In this document: positions 36,636 through 45,244 of the stretch, one piece after another | How positions within the stretch are numbered: position 1 is the stretch's first letter | How the letters are laid out: every line of letters starts with the position of its first letter | DNA from: Streptomyces sp. NBC_00572 | Lineage (GTDB): Bacteria; Actinomycetota; Actinomycetes; Streptomycetales; Streptomycetaceae | Assembly (NCBI RefSeq): GCF_026341815.1 | Contig: NZ_JAPENX010000001.1 | Location: forward strand, 6,696,001-6,760,000 | Length of the DNA stretch: 64,000 bases | Reading direction: 5' to 3' | The notes under the pieces: generated by a model | Told to the model about the DNA's origin: nothing | Seen by the model: only the letters and a program-made list of their open reading frames with translations | Databases searched by the model: none | Program-made: the position numbers and the translations under genes

Positions 36636-37462
36636 ACGCCCGCAGGGCGGCACGTGGCCTGTCGCTGCACGCCGTGGTCTGGCTGATCGGCGCGTTCGTC
36701 GTCGTACCGCTGATCTACGCGGTGATCTCCGGGTTCAAGAGCACCGGCGAGCTGACGACCAATCCGTTCGGGCTGCCTGAGCACTGGAAGACCGGCAACT
36801 ACACCGGCATCCTCGGCGACGGAATGTTCTGGCGGCAGATCGCCAACAGCGCCGGCATCGCGATCGGCACGACGATCTGCACGGTGGCGGCCTCCGCCAT
36901 GGCGGCGTTCGCGCTGGCTCGCTACGCCTTCCGGGGCAGGGAGCTGTTCTACATGCTCTTCACGATCGGGCTGATGTTCCCGTTCGCGGTGGCGGTCCTG
37001 CCGCTGTTCCTGCTGCTGCGCACCTTCGACCTGCTCGACAACCCGCTGGGGGTGATCCTCCCGCAGGCCGCCTTCGGGCTCCCCATGACGATCATCATTC
37101 TCCGCGGATTCTTCCGGACCATCCCGGCGGAGGTCGAGGAGGCGGCCATCATGGACGGCTGCGGCAAGTTCCGCTTCTTCTGGAAGATCCTGCTGCCGAT
37201 GGCGCGCCCGGCGCTCGGTACGGTCTCGGTGCTGGCGATCGTCGCGAGCTGGAACAACTTCTTCCTGCCGCTGCTGGTGTTCAACGATCCGAAATGGCAG
37301 ACGATCCCGGTCGGCGTCCAGCAGTTCCAGGGCCAGTACTCGACCGACTACGCGCTCGTCCTCGCCTACATCGTGCTCGCCATGGTCCCCGCCCTGGCCT
37401 TCTACGCCGTTGCCGAGCGCCAGCTGATCGGCGGCCTCACCGCGGGCGCCACCAAGGGCTGA
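36632..37462 (+). CDS. Xylo-oligosaccharide ABC permease (BxlG-like)
   Basis: A 276-residue MalG-type permease with six hydrophobic spans. The EAA motif IPAEVEEAAIMDGCGKFRFFWKILLPMARPA is clear. ATG 36632 follows GGAGGTGG and overlaps the previous stop (ATGA). A gap of only 35 bp separates it from GH30, with no hairpin between, so the operon very probably continues into the secreted enzymes downstream. Confidence 0.92.
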   Translation: MNARRAARGLSLHAVVWLIGAFVVVPLIYAVISGFKSTGELTTNPFGLPEHWKTGNYTGILGDGMFWRQIANSAGIAIGTTICTVAASAMAAFALARYAFRGRELFYMLFTIGLMFPFAVAVLPLFLLLRTFDLLDNPLGVILPQAAFGLPMTIIILRGFFRTIPAEVEEAAIMDGCGKFRFFWKILLPMARPALGTVSVLAIVASWNNFFLPLLVFNDPKWQTIPVGVQQFQGQYSTDYALVLAYIVLAMVPALAFYAVAERQLIGGLTAGATKG

Positions 37463-37497
37463 CCCGCCCCGCGTTACGTCCATCCCGAGGAGACCCT

Positions 37498-38916
37498 GTG
37501 AAACGCCTGACCGCACTGACAGCCGTCATGATGTTAGCGCTCACATCGCACGCCGCGGCCGACCCTCCGCGACCCGCGGCCGACCCTCCGCGACCCGCGG
37601 CCGCCCCCGAACGACCCGTCATCGACTTCCGCACCGCCCTCCAGCCGATCGACGGATTCGGCTTCTCGATGGCCTTCCAGCGGGCCGACCTGCTGCACGG
37701 CGCGCGCGGCCTCAGCCCGGCCAAGCAGCGCGAGGTGCTCGACCTGCTGCTCAGCAAGGAGAAGGGCGCGGGGCTCTCGATCCTGCGCCTGGGCATCGGG
37801 TCGTCGACCGACAGGGTCTACGACCACATGCCGACGATCCTGCCGGCCGATCCCGGCGGCCCGGACGCCACGCCGACGTACTCCTGGGACGGCTGGGACG
37901 GCGGCCAGGTCTGGCTCGCCAAGGAGGCCAAGGCCTATGGCGTCAAACGGTTCTTCGCCGACGCGTGGAGCGCCCCGGCCTTCATGAAGACCAACGGAAG
38001 CGAGAACGACGGCGGCGAGCTCCGGCCCGAATGGTGTCAGGCCTACGCGAACTACCTCGTCCAGTACGCGAAGTTCTACCGGCAGGAAGGCATCGGGATC
38101 ACCGACCTGGGGTTCACCAACGAACCCGACTGGACGGCGACCTACGCCTCGATGCGGTTCACCCCGCAGCAGGCCGTCGACTTCCTCAAGGTGCTCGGGC
38201 CGACCGTCCGCGCAGCCGGATTGAAGACCGGAGTGGTCTGCTGCGACGCCGCCGGCTGGGACCGCCAGGTCGCCTACACCCGGGCCATCGAGGCGGACCC
38301 CGCGGCCGACAAGGCCGTACGGACCATCACCGGCCACCGCTACAGCGGTCCGACCGATGTCCCGCAGCCGACCGACAAGCGCGTGTGGATGTCGGAATGG
38401 TCACCGGACGGCTCCACCTGGAACGAGAACTGGGACGACGGCAGCGGCTACGACGGTCTCACCGTCGCGGCCGACATCCAGAACACCCTGACCGTCGGCA
38501 ACGCCAACGCCTACGTCTACTGGACCGGCGCGTCCCTCGGCGCGACCCGAGGGCTCATCCAGCTCGCCAACCCCGGCGACGACTACCGGGTGTCCAAGCG
38601 CTACTGGGCGCTGGCCGCCTTCAGCCGGTTCATCCGCCCCGGCGCGGTCCGCGTGCCGGTCACGAACGCCGACCCGGCACTGCGGATCACCGCTTTCCGG
38701 AACACCGACGGCAGTCGCGTGATCGAGATCCTCAACACCGCGACCACCGAAAGCTCCGCCGCCTTCACCCTTCGCGGCGGGCACGACCGGCACCCCGGCG
38801 CCTACGTCACCGACGAGACCCGCTCGATCACCCCGGCCGACATCGTGTCCACCCACGGCACGACCCTCACCGCCAAGCTCGCCCCGCGCGCGCTCACCAC
38901 GATCGTCCTCGACTGA
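37498..38916 (+). CDS. Secreted GH30 xylanase-type hydrolase with TTA codon
   Basis: A 472-residue exported enzyme. The signal peptide starts at GTG 37498 (GAGGAGA upstream) and ends near residue 21. A perfect 21-bp in-frame duplication (37555-37596) then repeats AADPPRP. The GH30 domain has IDGFGFSMA, ADAWSAPAFMKTNG, acid/base Glu209 in GFTNEPDW and nucleophile Glu300 in VWMSEWSPDG, followed by a small C-terminal beta domain. Family members cut glucuronoxylan or act as exo-xylanases; a subfamily assignment is not safe by eye. Codon 13 is the rare TTA (37534-37536), in a 14-bp stretch identical to the arabinose operator, so translation may need bldA tRNA and transcription may be roadblocked. 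Confidence 0.9.
   Translation: MKRLTALTAVMMLALTSHAAADPPRPAADPPRPAAAPERPVIDFRTALQPIDGFGFSMAFQRADLLHGARGLSPAKQREVLDLLLSKEKGAGLSILRLGIGSSTDRVYDHMPTILPADPGGPDATPTYSWDGWDGGQVWLAKEAKAYGVKRFFADAWSAPAFMKTNGSENDGGELRPEWCQAYANYLVQYAKFYRQEGIGITDLGFTNEPDWTATYASMRFTPQQAVDFLKVLGPTVRAAGLKTGVVCCDAAGWDRQVAYTRAIEADPAADKAVRTITGHRYSGPTDVPQPTDKRVWMSEWSPDGSTWNENWDDGSGYDGLTVAADIQNTLTVGNANAYVYWTGASLGATRGLIQLANPGDDYRVSKRYWALAAFSRFIRPGAVRVPVTNADPALRITAFRNTDGSRVIEILNTATTESSAAFTLRGGHDRHPGAYVTDETRSITPADIVSTHGTTLTAKLAPRALTTIVLD
37532..37545. promoter_or_regulatory. Arabinose-type LacI operator inside GH30 gene
   Basis: TGTTAGCGCTCACA, identical to the sites at 11610 and 21907, lies 34 bp into the GH30 coding region and encodes the MLALT part of the signal peptide. 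It lies about 3.2 kb downstream of the operon promoter, where it could act as a transcriptional roadblock or control an internal promoter. Confidence 0.75.
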
Positions 38917-38942
38917 ACCGCCCATCCCACGAGGAGTCCGCC

Positions 38943-40001
38943 ATGTCCAAGTCCCGGATTCTCACCGCGTCCAGGGTTCTCACCGCCCTGTCCGCGGCCG
39001 CCTGCCTCGCGGCCGGCCTCGCCGCCGCGCCCGCCGCCGCCGACCCCCGCCCCAGGACGCTCGGCGAACTGGCCAAGAAGCACCACAAGTACTTCGGCTC
39101 CGCCACCGACAACCCCGAGTTCACCGACGCTGCCTATCTGAAGCTCCTCGGCAGCGAGTTCGGGCAGACCACCCCCGGCAACGCCATGAAGTGGTACGCC
39201 ACCGAGCCCGAGCGCGGCGTCTTCGACTTCACCGCCGCCGACGAGGTCGTCTCCTTCGCCAAGGCCCACCACCAGAAGGTCCGCGGCCACACGCTCCTCT
39301 GGCACAACCAGCTCCCAGCCTGGCTCACCGAGGGCACCTGGACCGCCGACGAGCTGCGCGCCATCCTCAAGAACCACATCCAGACGGTGGTCCGACACTT
39401 CAAGGGCCAGGTGATCCACTGGGACGTCGTCAACGAGGCCTTCAACGAGGACGGTACCTATCGCGAGTCGCTCTTCTACAAGACGCTCGGCCCCGGCTAC
39501 ATCGCCGACGCCCTGCGCTGGGCGCACGAGGCCGACCGCCACGCCAAGCTGTACCTCAACGACTACAACGTCGACGGGATCGGCCCCAAGAGCGATGCCT
39601 ACTACACCCTGATCAAGCAGCTGAAGGCGGACGGCGTCCCGGTGGAGGGCTTCGGCATCCAGGGCCACCTGGCGCTCCAGTACGGCTTCCCCGCCGACGT
39701 CCAGCAGAACATGCAGCGCTTCGCCGACCTCGGGGTCGAGGTCGCGGTCACCGAGCTCGACATCCGGATGACCCTCCCCGCGACCCCGGAGCAGCTCGCC
39801 ACCCAGGCCACCTGGTACGCGGACTACGTCAAGGCCTGCCTGGCGGTCGAGAAGTGCGTCGGCATCACCATCTGGGACTACACGGACAAGTACTCGTGGA
39901 TCCCCTCCGTCTTCCCCGGTGAGGGCGCGGCGCTGCCTTACGACGAGAACCTGCGGCCCAAGCCGGCCTATCACTCGATCAGGGCGGTGCTGGGCGGATG
40001 A
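38943..40001 (+). CDS. Secreted GH10 endo-xylanase, single domain
   Basis: A 352-residue exported xylanase with a signal peptide ending near AAA at 33. The GH10 barrel shows acid/base Glu165 in WDVVNEAFNEDG, nucleophile Glu271 in VTELDIRM, and substrate-site motifs HTLLWHNQLPAWL and GFGIQGHL. It has no binding module, unlike the GH10 at 27626, so it probably works on soluble or cell-proximal xylan and xylo-oligosaccharides. ATG 38943 follows ACGAGGAG. Its stop overlaps the oxidoreductase start (ATGA), an unusual coupling between an exported and a cytoplasmic protein. It is part of the long importer-enzyme operon. Confidence 0.94.
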   Translation: MSKSRILTASRVLTALSAAACLAAGLAAAPAAADPRPRTLGELAKKHHKYFGSATDNPEFTDAAYLKLLGSEFGQTTPGNAMKWYATEPERGVFDFTAADEVVSFAKAHHQKVRGHTLLWHNQLPAWLTEGTWTADELRAILKNHIQTVVRHFKGQVIHWDVVNEAFNEDGTYRESLFYKTLGPGYIADALRWAHEADRHAKLYLNDYNVDGIGPKSDAYYTLIKQLKADGVPVEGFGIQGHLALQYGFPADVQQNMQRFADLGVEVAVTELDIRMTLPATPEQLATQATWYADYVKACLAVEKCVGITIWDYTDKYSWIPSVFPGEGAALPYDENLRPKPAYHSIRAVLGG

Positions 40002-41002
40002 TCCGAACGGCGATCGTCGGTGCGGGCGGGATCGCGGGGATCTGCCACGTTCCCGCCCTCCGAGCCCAGGCACACCGGGCCGAGATCGTGGCGGCCGTCG
40101 ACGTGGACGCCGCGCGCGCCCAGGCGTTCGCGGCCGAGCACGGCATTCCCGAGGTCTACACCGACCTCCACACGATGCTCGACGAGCAGAGGCCGGACCT
40201 GGTGCACCTGTGCACACCTCCGTTCCTCCACGCCGACCAGGCGGTGGCCTGCCTGGGGGCGGGGGCGTGGGTGTGGTGCGAGAAGCCGGTGGCGCTTTCG
40301 CTGGCCGAGCTCGACCGGATCCGTGCCGCCGAGGGGCGCGCCGTCGCGGGCGCGGTGTTCCAGCACCGGTACGGCACGGGGGCCCGGTACCTGCGCGACC
40401 GGATCGCGGCCGGGACGCTGGGCCGCCCGCTGGTCGCGCAGTGCGTCACGGCGTGGTACCGCGACGACGCCTACTACGACGTGCCCTGGCGCGGCACATG
40501 GGAGAGCGAGGGCGGGGGTCCGACGCTGGGCCACGGCATCCATCAGATGGACCTGATGCTCGCGGTGCTCGGCGAATGGTCCGAGGTACGCGCGATGGCA
40601 GGCCGCCTGGAGCGCGATGTCCAGACCGAGGACGTGTCCACGGCCCTGGTCCGGTTCGAGAACGGAGCCATCGCCACCGTCGTCAACAGCGTCCTCTCCC
40701 CACGCGAGGAGAGCTACCTGCGGTTCGATCTCACCGAGGCCACGGTGGAGCTGCGTCATCTGTACGGCTACTCCAACGCGGACTGGACGTTCACCACCAG
40801 GTCGCACACCGCCCAGCTCGCGGACTTCCTCGACGGCTACGAGGCGGGTATCCGGCCCGACCTCGGCAGGTCCACCATGGAACTGGTGACCGCCCTGTAC
40901 AAGGCCGCGATCACCGGACTGCCGGTCCGGCGCGGGGAGATCGACGCGGCCGACCCGTTCTACGGCGCGCTCAACGGAGGGCTGCCGGGGGTGTTCCGAT
41001 GA
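39998..41002 (+). CDS. Gfo/Idh/MocA-family oxidoreductase
   Basis: A 334-residue cytoplasmic NAD(P)-dependent enzyme. The Rossmann motif VGAGGIAGICHVPAL is at residues 7-21. The conserved CEKPVALS loop follows near 93, with the catalytic Lys expected there, and HGIHQMDLM near 178 supplies the family's active-site His. Such enzymes oxidise or reduce sugars, often at C1 or C3, or act on sugar acids and inositols. Its start and stop codons overlap the neighbours, so it is made with the xylanase before it and the PmoA-like protein after it. A role in processing an uncommon sugar released from xylan, for example a glucuronic acid or arabinose derivative, is plausible but unproven. Confidence 0.88.
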   Translation: MIRTAIVGAGGIAGICHVPALRAQAHRAEIVAAVDVDAARAQAFAAEHGIPEVYTDLHTMLDEQRPDLVHLCTPPFLHADQAVACLGAGAWVWCEKPVALSLAELDRIRAAEGRAVAGAVFQHRYGTGARYLRDRIAAGTLGRPLVAQCVTAWYRDDAYYDVPWRGTWESEGGGPTLGHGIHQMDLMLAVLGEWSEVRAMAGRLERDVQTEDVSTALVRFENGAIATVVNSVLSPREESYLRFDLTEATVELRHLYGYSNADWTFTTRSHTAQLADFLDGYEAGIRPDLGRSTMELVTALYKAAITGLPVRRGEIDAADPFYGALNGGLPGVFR

Positions 41003-41859
41003 CGTTCGAACTCCTTGAGAACGAGGACTCGTTGATCGTCCACGCCCGCGGCATCGACCTCTTCCGGTACGTGCACCGGCCGGTCATGGACCCCTTCGAG
41101 GCGCCGAAGCCCTATCTGCATCCGGTACGCACGCTCGCCGGCGACGTGGTCACCGGGTACCGGCCGCACGACCACCGCTGGCACAAGGGGCTCCAGATCA
41201 CGGCGTCGTGGGTGTCGGGGCAGAACTTCTGGGGCGGCGGCACCTATCTGCGCGGCCAGGGCTACGTCGACCTGCCGAACCTCGGCACGATGCGCAGCCT
41301 CGCCGTATCCGCCGGAACGGGCCATGGCCGCGCCGTGATCACCGAGGACCTGGCCTGGCACACGATGGCGGGGGAGCACTGGATCGACGAGCGCCGCACG
41401 CTGACCGCGCGCGACGTCGAGTCCGACTCCTGGACCCTGGACGTCACCACCGCACTGACCAACGTCCACGACACCACCTTGATGTTCGGCAGCCCGGGCA
41501 CACAGGGCAGAGAGCTCGCCGGGTACTCCGGCCTCTTCTGGCGTGGCCCGCGCGACTTCACCGGCGGCGATGTGATCGGCCCCGCGATGGGGGAGAAGGG
41601 CGACTGGCTGGCCTTCGTCGGCAGGCACGACGAGGTCGACCGTTCCTCCACGCTCCTGTTCCTGGACGATCCGGAGGCCCCCTGCCACTGGTTCGTCCGC
41701 AGGGAGCCCTTCCCCGCCGTCAACCCTTCCCTGGCGTTCGACGAGGAACTGCCGCTGGCCCCGGGCGACACCCTGTCGCGCCGCTACCGGATCACCGTCG
41801 CCGACGGCGCATGGACCCCCGAGCGTCTCTCCCGCCACGTCGAGGAACACCCGTGGTGA
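40999..41859 (+). CDS. PmoA-like protein (DUF6807 family)
   Basis: A 286-residue cytoplasmic protein without a signal peptide. Its conserved features include LEARGIDLFRYVHRP-like start, PYLHPVRTLAGDVVTGYRPHDHRWHKGL with three His that could bind metal or sugar, and ALTNVHDTTLMFGSPGTQGRELAGYSGLFWRG. Despite the name used for this family, it is not a methane mono-oxygenase subunit. Members often occur beside Gfo/Idh/MocA oxidoreductases in sugar-use loci (general knowledge), as here. It may be a mutarotase-like or lyase-like beta-sandwich protein. Starts and stops overlap neighbours on both sides. The biochemical function is unknown to me. Confidence 0.8.
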   Translation: MTFELLENEDSLIVHARGIDLFRYVHRPVMDPFEAPKPYLHPVRTLAGDVVTGYRPHDHRWHKGLQITASWVSGQNFWGGGTYLRGQGYVDLPNLGTMRSLAVSAGTGHGRAVITEDLAWHTMAGEHWIDERRTLTARDVESDSWTLDVTTALTNVHDTTLMFGSPGTQGRELAGYSGLFWRGPRDFTGGDVIGPAMGEKGDWLAFVGRHDEVDRSSTLLFLDDPEAPCHWFVRREPFPAVNPSLAFDEELPLAPGDTLSRRYRITVADGAWTPERLSRHVEEHPW

Positions 41860-42590
41860 CTCCGTTCCCCGGTGGCGTGGGGATCTCCGGAGTGACCGTT
41901 TACGACGAAGAGACCGCCGACGGACTGTGCGGGGGAACACCCCACATGCACCTCGTCTGCTCGGAGGCGTACGTCGTCATCGGCGGCGCGGGCAGCGTCC
42001 AGACCCTCACCACCACCGGCTTCGCCGAGACCCCGCTGCACCCCGGCGACGTTGTCTGGTTCACTCCCGGCACGATCCACCGCCTCGTCAACGCCGGCGG
42101 CCTGCGCCTCGTGGTGCTCATGGCGAACAGCGGACTCCCCGAGGCGGGCGACGCCGTCTTCACCTTCCCCGCTCCCGTCCTTGCCGACCCACAGGCCTAC
42201 CAGGCGGCGGCCGCTCTGACCGGCGACCATGCCGTGGCGGCGCGCCGCCGCCGCGACCTGGCGCTCCAGGGATTCCTGGCCTTGCGGGAAGGCGGGCTGC
42301 GGGAGTTCCACATCGCGGCCCAGCGCCTGAAGAGCGAGCTCCTGGACGACTGGGAGATCCGCTGGCGTGACGGCCCCTTGGCCGCGGCCCTCACGACCGG
42401 CCGCCAGCTGGAACGGCTGAAGGCGGGAGACCTCTCCCACCTCGGTCACGGCGAAGTGTCGCGACTGGAGCGCCCGGAGCACCCGATCTTCGGCATGTGC
42501 GGCCACCTTCACCCTTACCCCCTCCCGACCAGGCCGCTCGGCGGCCCGTCGGGGTCACTCCACCTCCCTCCCCCGAAGGAACTCTCCTGA
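41856..42590 (+). CDS. Cupin-domain protein
   Basis: A 244-residue cytoplasmic protein with a single cupin core in its first half. Metal-site candidates are the His pair in GGTPHMHLVCSEAYVVIGG, the Glu that follows, and the His in VVWFTPGTIHRLVN. The second half is mostly helical (AARRRRDLALQGFLALREG) and carries no motif I recognise. GTG 41856 overlaps the upstream stop; GTG 41853 is also possible. The stop shares its A with the GH62 start. It is the third of three small cytoplasmic genes inside the xylanase operon. It could be a sugar isomerase or a sugar-binding regulator; neither can be chosen from sequence. Confidence 0.75.
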   Translation: MTPFPGGVGISGVTVYDEETADGLCGGTPHMHLVCSEAYVVIGGAGSVQTLTTTGFAETPLHPGDVVWFTPGTIHRLVNAGGLRLVVLMANSGLPEAGDAVFTFPAPVLADPQAYQAAAALTGDHAVAARRRRDLALQGFLALREGGLREFHIAAQRLKSELLDDWEIRWRDGPLAAALTTGRQLERLKAGDLSHLGHGEVSRLERPEHPIFGMCGHLHPYPLPTRPLGGPSGSLHLPPPKELS

Positions 42591-44062
42591 TGCGCTTCCG
42601 TCATCCACCTCTGGTCCTGAGTCTCGTACTCGCGGTCCTGTCGTCCTTGCTGCTCGGCGCTACGATCCTTGGTGCCCCGCCCGCCGCCGCGGCGACCGTC
42701 GACCCCGGCGCCGCGTATGTGCTGGTCAATCGCAGCAGCGGCAAGGCCCTCGACGTGTACAACCTGTCGACCAACGACGGCGCCCGCATCACCCAGTGGG
42801 CCAGGAACGACCAGAACCAGCAGCAGTGGCAGTTCGTCGACTCCGGCGGCGGCTACTACCGCGTCATGTCCCGCCACTCCGGCAAGGTGCTGGACGTCCA
42901 GGGCGGGTCGACCGCCAACGGCGGCCCGATCGTCCAGTGGGCCGACGCGAACAGCACCAACCAGCAGTGGCGGCTCGCCGACAGCCCCGACGGACACGTG
43001 CGGCTCATCGCGCGCCACAGCAACAAGGCCCTCGAAGTGCAGGGCGCTTCCACGGCCGACGGCGCGAACATCGTCCAGTACGACGACTGGGGCGGTGCCA
43101 ACCAGCAGTGGCAGCTCGTCAAGGTCAGCGGCGGCACCCCCGGCACGTGCGCGCTTCCGTCGACGTACCGCTGGACCTCGACGGGCGCGCTGGCGCAGCC
43201 CAAGGCGGGATGGGCCTCGCTCAAGGACTTCACGATCGCCCCGTACAACGGCAAGCATCTCGTCTACGCGACGACGCACGGCGCCGCGGGAACGGGAGTG
43301 GGATGGGGTTCGATGAACTTCACCCCGTTCACCAACTGGTCGGAGATGGCCTCGACCGGCCAGAACACGATGTCGAGTTCCGTCGTCGCACCCACGCTCT
43401 TCTTCTTCGCGCCGAAGAACATCTGGGTGCTCGCCTACCAGTGGGGCAGGACCGCCTTCTCGTACCGGACCTCGACCGACCCCACCAACCCGAACGGCTG
43501 GTCCGCGGAGCAGGAGCTCTTCTCCGGCAGCATCGCCGGCTCCGGAACCGGCCCCATCGACCAGACGCTCATCGGTGACGGGACGAACATGTACCTGTTC
43601 TTCGCCGGTGACAACGGCAAGATCTACCGGGCCGGCATGCCGATCGGGAACTTCCCGGGCAGTTTCGGCACGGCCTCGACCGTCGTGATGAGCGACACGA
43701 CGAACAACCTGTTCGAAGCCCCGCAGGTCTACAAGCTCCAGGGCCAGGACCGCTACCTCATGATCGTCGAGGCGATCGGCTCACAGGGTCGGTACTTCCG
43801 CTCGTTCACGGCTACCAGCCTGAACGGCGCATGGACACCCCAGGCCGCGACCGAGAGCAACCCCTTCGCAGGCAAGGCCAACAGCGGTGCCACCTGGACC
43901 AACGACATCAGCCATGGCGAACTGATCCGCGCCACCTCCGACCAGACCATGACCGTCGATCCGTGCAACCTGCGGTTCCTCTACCAGGGGCGCGACCCCA
44001 ACTCCGGCGGTGACTACGGCCAGTGGCCCTACCGGCCGGGTCTGCTGACGCTGCAGCGCTGA
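42590..44062 (+). CDS. Secreted GH62 alpha-L-arabinofuranosidase with CBM13
   Basis: A 490-residue exported debranching enzyme. A signal peptide (1-36) is followed by an N-terminal ricin-type CBM13 (about 40-178) with three repeats, each ending NQQWQ or NQQWR. A short Gly-rich linker leads to the GH62 propeller (about 185-490). Its catalytic base Asp is in SLKDFTIAPYNGKH and its catalytic acid Glu in LFEAPQVYKL. The end RDPNSGG...YRPGLLTLQR is the family C-terminus and matches the decayed copy near 5.6 kb. It removes arabinose side chains from arabinoxylan, which links this operon to araBAD. ATG 42590 follows GAAGGA and overlaps the cupin stop. It appears to be the last gene of the operon. 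Confidence 0.95.
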   Translation: MRFRHPPLVLSLVLAVLSSLLLGATILGAPPAAAATVDPGAAYVLVNRSSGKALDVYNLSTNDGARITQWARNDQNQQQWQFVDSGGGYYRVMSRHSGKVLDVQGGSTANGGPIVQWADANSTNQQWRLADSPDGHVRLIARHSNKALEVQGASTADGANIVQYDDWGGANQQWQLVKVSGGTPGTCALPSTYRWTSTGALAQPKAGWASLKDFTIAPYNGKHLVYATTHGAAGTGVGWGSMNFTPFTNWSEMASTGQNTMSSSVVAPTLFFFAPKNIWVLAYQWGRTAFSYRTSTDPTNPNGWSAEQELFSGSIAGSGTGPIDQTLIGDGTNMYLFFAGDNGKIYRAGMPIGNFPGSFGTASTVVMSDTTNNLFEAPQVYKLQGQDRYLMIVEAIGSQGRYFRSFTATSLNGAWTPQAATESNPFAGKANSGATWTNDISHGELIRATSDQTMTVDPCNLRFLYQGRDPNSGGDYGQWPYRPGLLTLQR

Positions 44063-44079
44063 CAAAGTGACACCGGATG

Positions 44080-44672
44080 ATCTCCTCATCCCGCCGCAGC
44101 GGGCGGTACTCCTCGACCCGAATGCCCAAGGCCTCACGGAGCGGCGCGGCAGGGTAGCCGCCGAGCCTGGCGTGGAGGCGCTCGTCGACGGTGCCGCTGA
44201 ACGGCTGGACGAGGAGGTTCCGCCGTCGGCTACGTAGCGGCACAGGTTCGTGGCGCCCGCGTCGGAGAGCAGGGACAGGGCCGGGGCGAGGACGAGCCGG
44301 TAGCGGCCCAGGTCGTGCTCGGGGTGGGGAAGTCGACCGTGACGCCGGCGTCCCACAGGGCCCGGTAGGCGCGGCGCAGCGTGGAGTGATAGTCGAGTCC
44401 GGCCGAGGGCAGCCCGTCGACTTCAAGGGCCCACCAGACGTCGGAGTCGTGCAGGACGGCGACCTCGAACGGACGGTGGAGCCCGCGAGCTCGCCGAGGA
44501 GGGCGATGTTCTCCCCGACGGTCGTGACCTCCCGGAAGAGGCGGGAGTCCGGGCCGGCGTGCGGGACCATCGCCGAGTGCCACTGCTCCGCGCCCGCCCG
44601 GGACTGGCGCCACTGGAAGAACAAGGTGCCGTCCGCGCCGCGGGCGATGTGCCCCAGGGTCCCAGCGCGTGG
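44080..44672 (-). pseudogene. GH42 beta-galactosidase remnant
   Basis: Minus-strand frames give pieces of the GH42 trimerisation domain in correct order but in three frames: GHIARGADGTLFFQWRQSRA through AMVPHAGPDSR, then VAVLHDSDVWWALEVDG and DYHSTLRRAYRALWDAGVTVDF, then YRLVLAPALSLLSDAGA, then RLGGYPAAPLREALGIRVEEY. At least three frameshifts separate them. The catalytic barrel and C-terminus are absent. It is a dead fragment, next to another truncated gene on the opposite strand. Confidence 0.75.
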
Positions 44673-44675
44673 TCC

Positions 44676-45030
44676 ATGGACTTCCGGCTGACGTTCCGCA
44701 CTCTGGAGGGCAAGCCGGTCTTCGGCATGCTGGTCGCCGCCGACAACAAACGCTCCGACGAGCGCGAGGAACGCCTCACCCAGGCGAGCGCGATCATTCC
44801 CGGCACCATCTTCTGGTTCCTGCTCGCCGCCCTCTTCATCACTGTGATGAGCCCTCGGCATCTGCCTGCTCCGGAGGAACAACCGCGGCCAGCTGGTCAC
44901 CCTGGCGGTGATCACCGCATTGCCGACGACGATGTCGGTCATCATCCGGGACGTCGACCGGCCCTTCGGCGGCATCATCGACGTGGAGCCGACCGCGAAC
45001 AGCGAGGCCATGGGGCGTAGTCGGCGCGGC
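44676..45030 (+). pseudogene. DUF4239-type membrane protein remnant
   Basis: The plus strand encodes FGMLVAADNKRSDEREERLT, a hydrophobic span IIPGTIFWFLLAALFITVM, then after a one-base frameshift near 44853 continues GICLLRRNNRGQLVTLAVIT and ends with DVDRPFGGIIDVEPTA. The last motif is characteristic of DUF4239 (bestrophin-like) proteins. The N-terminal half is missing and the start abuts GH42 remnant sequence. 45031-45244 is comparatively AT-rich and holds only the upstream region of the next gene. Confidence 0.55.
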
Positions 45031-45244
45031 GAGAACCTGCTGCACCGGGCCGAACCGGGGAGCTGGCCGAACAGCCCAAGTGTGGGGTCCTTAGCGGAGA
45101 TCTCCCGGCCATAGGTAGGCGCGAATCAGGCAACTTTCATACTGCAACTATCATTTGTGTTCACTACGCACCAATGTTGCGTGGCTGGCTCACCATTCCG
45201 GCACATACGAGTTCGCTATATGCCTTCAACTGTCAGAAGGAAAA

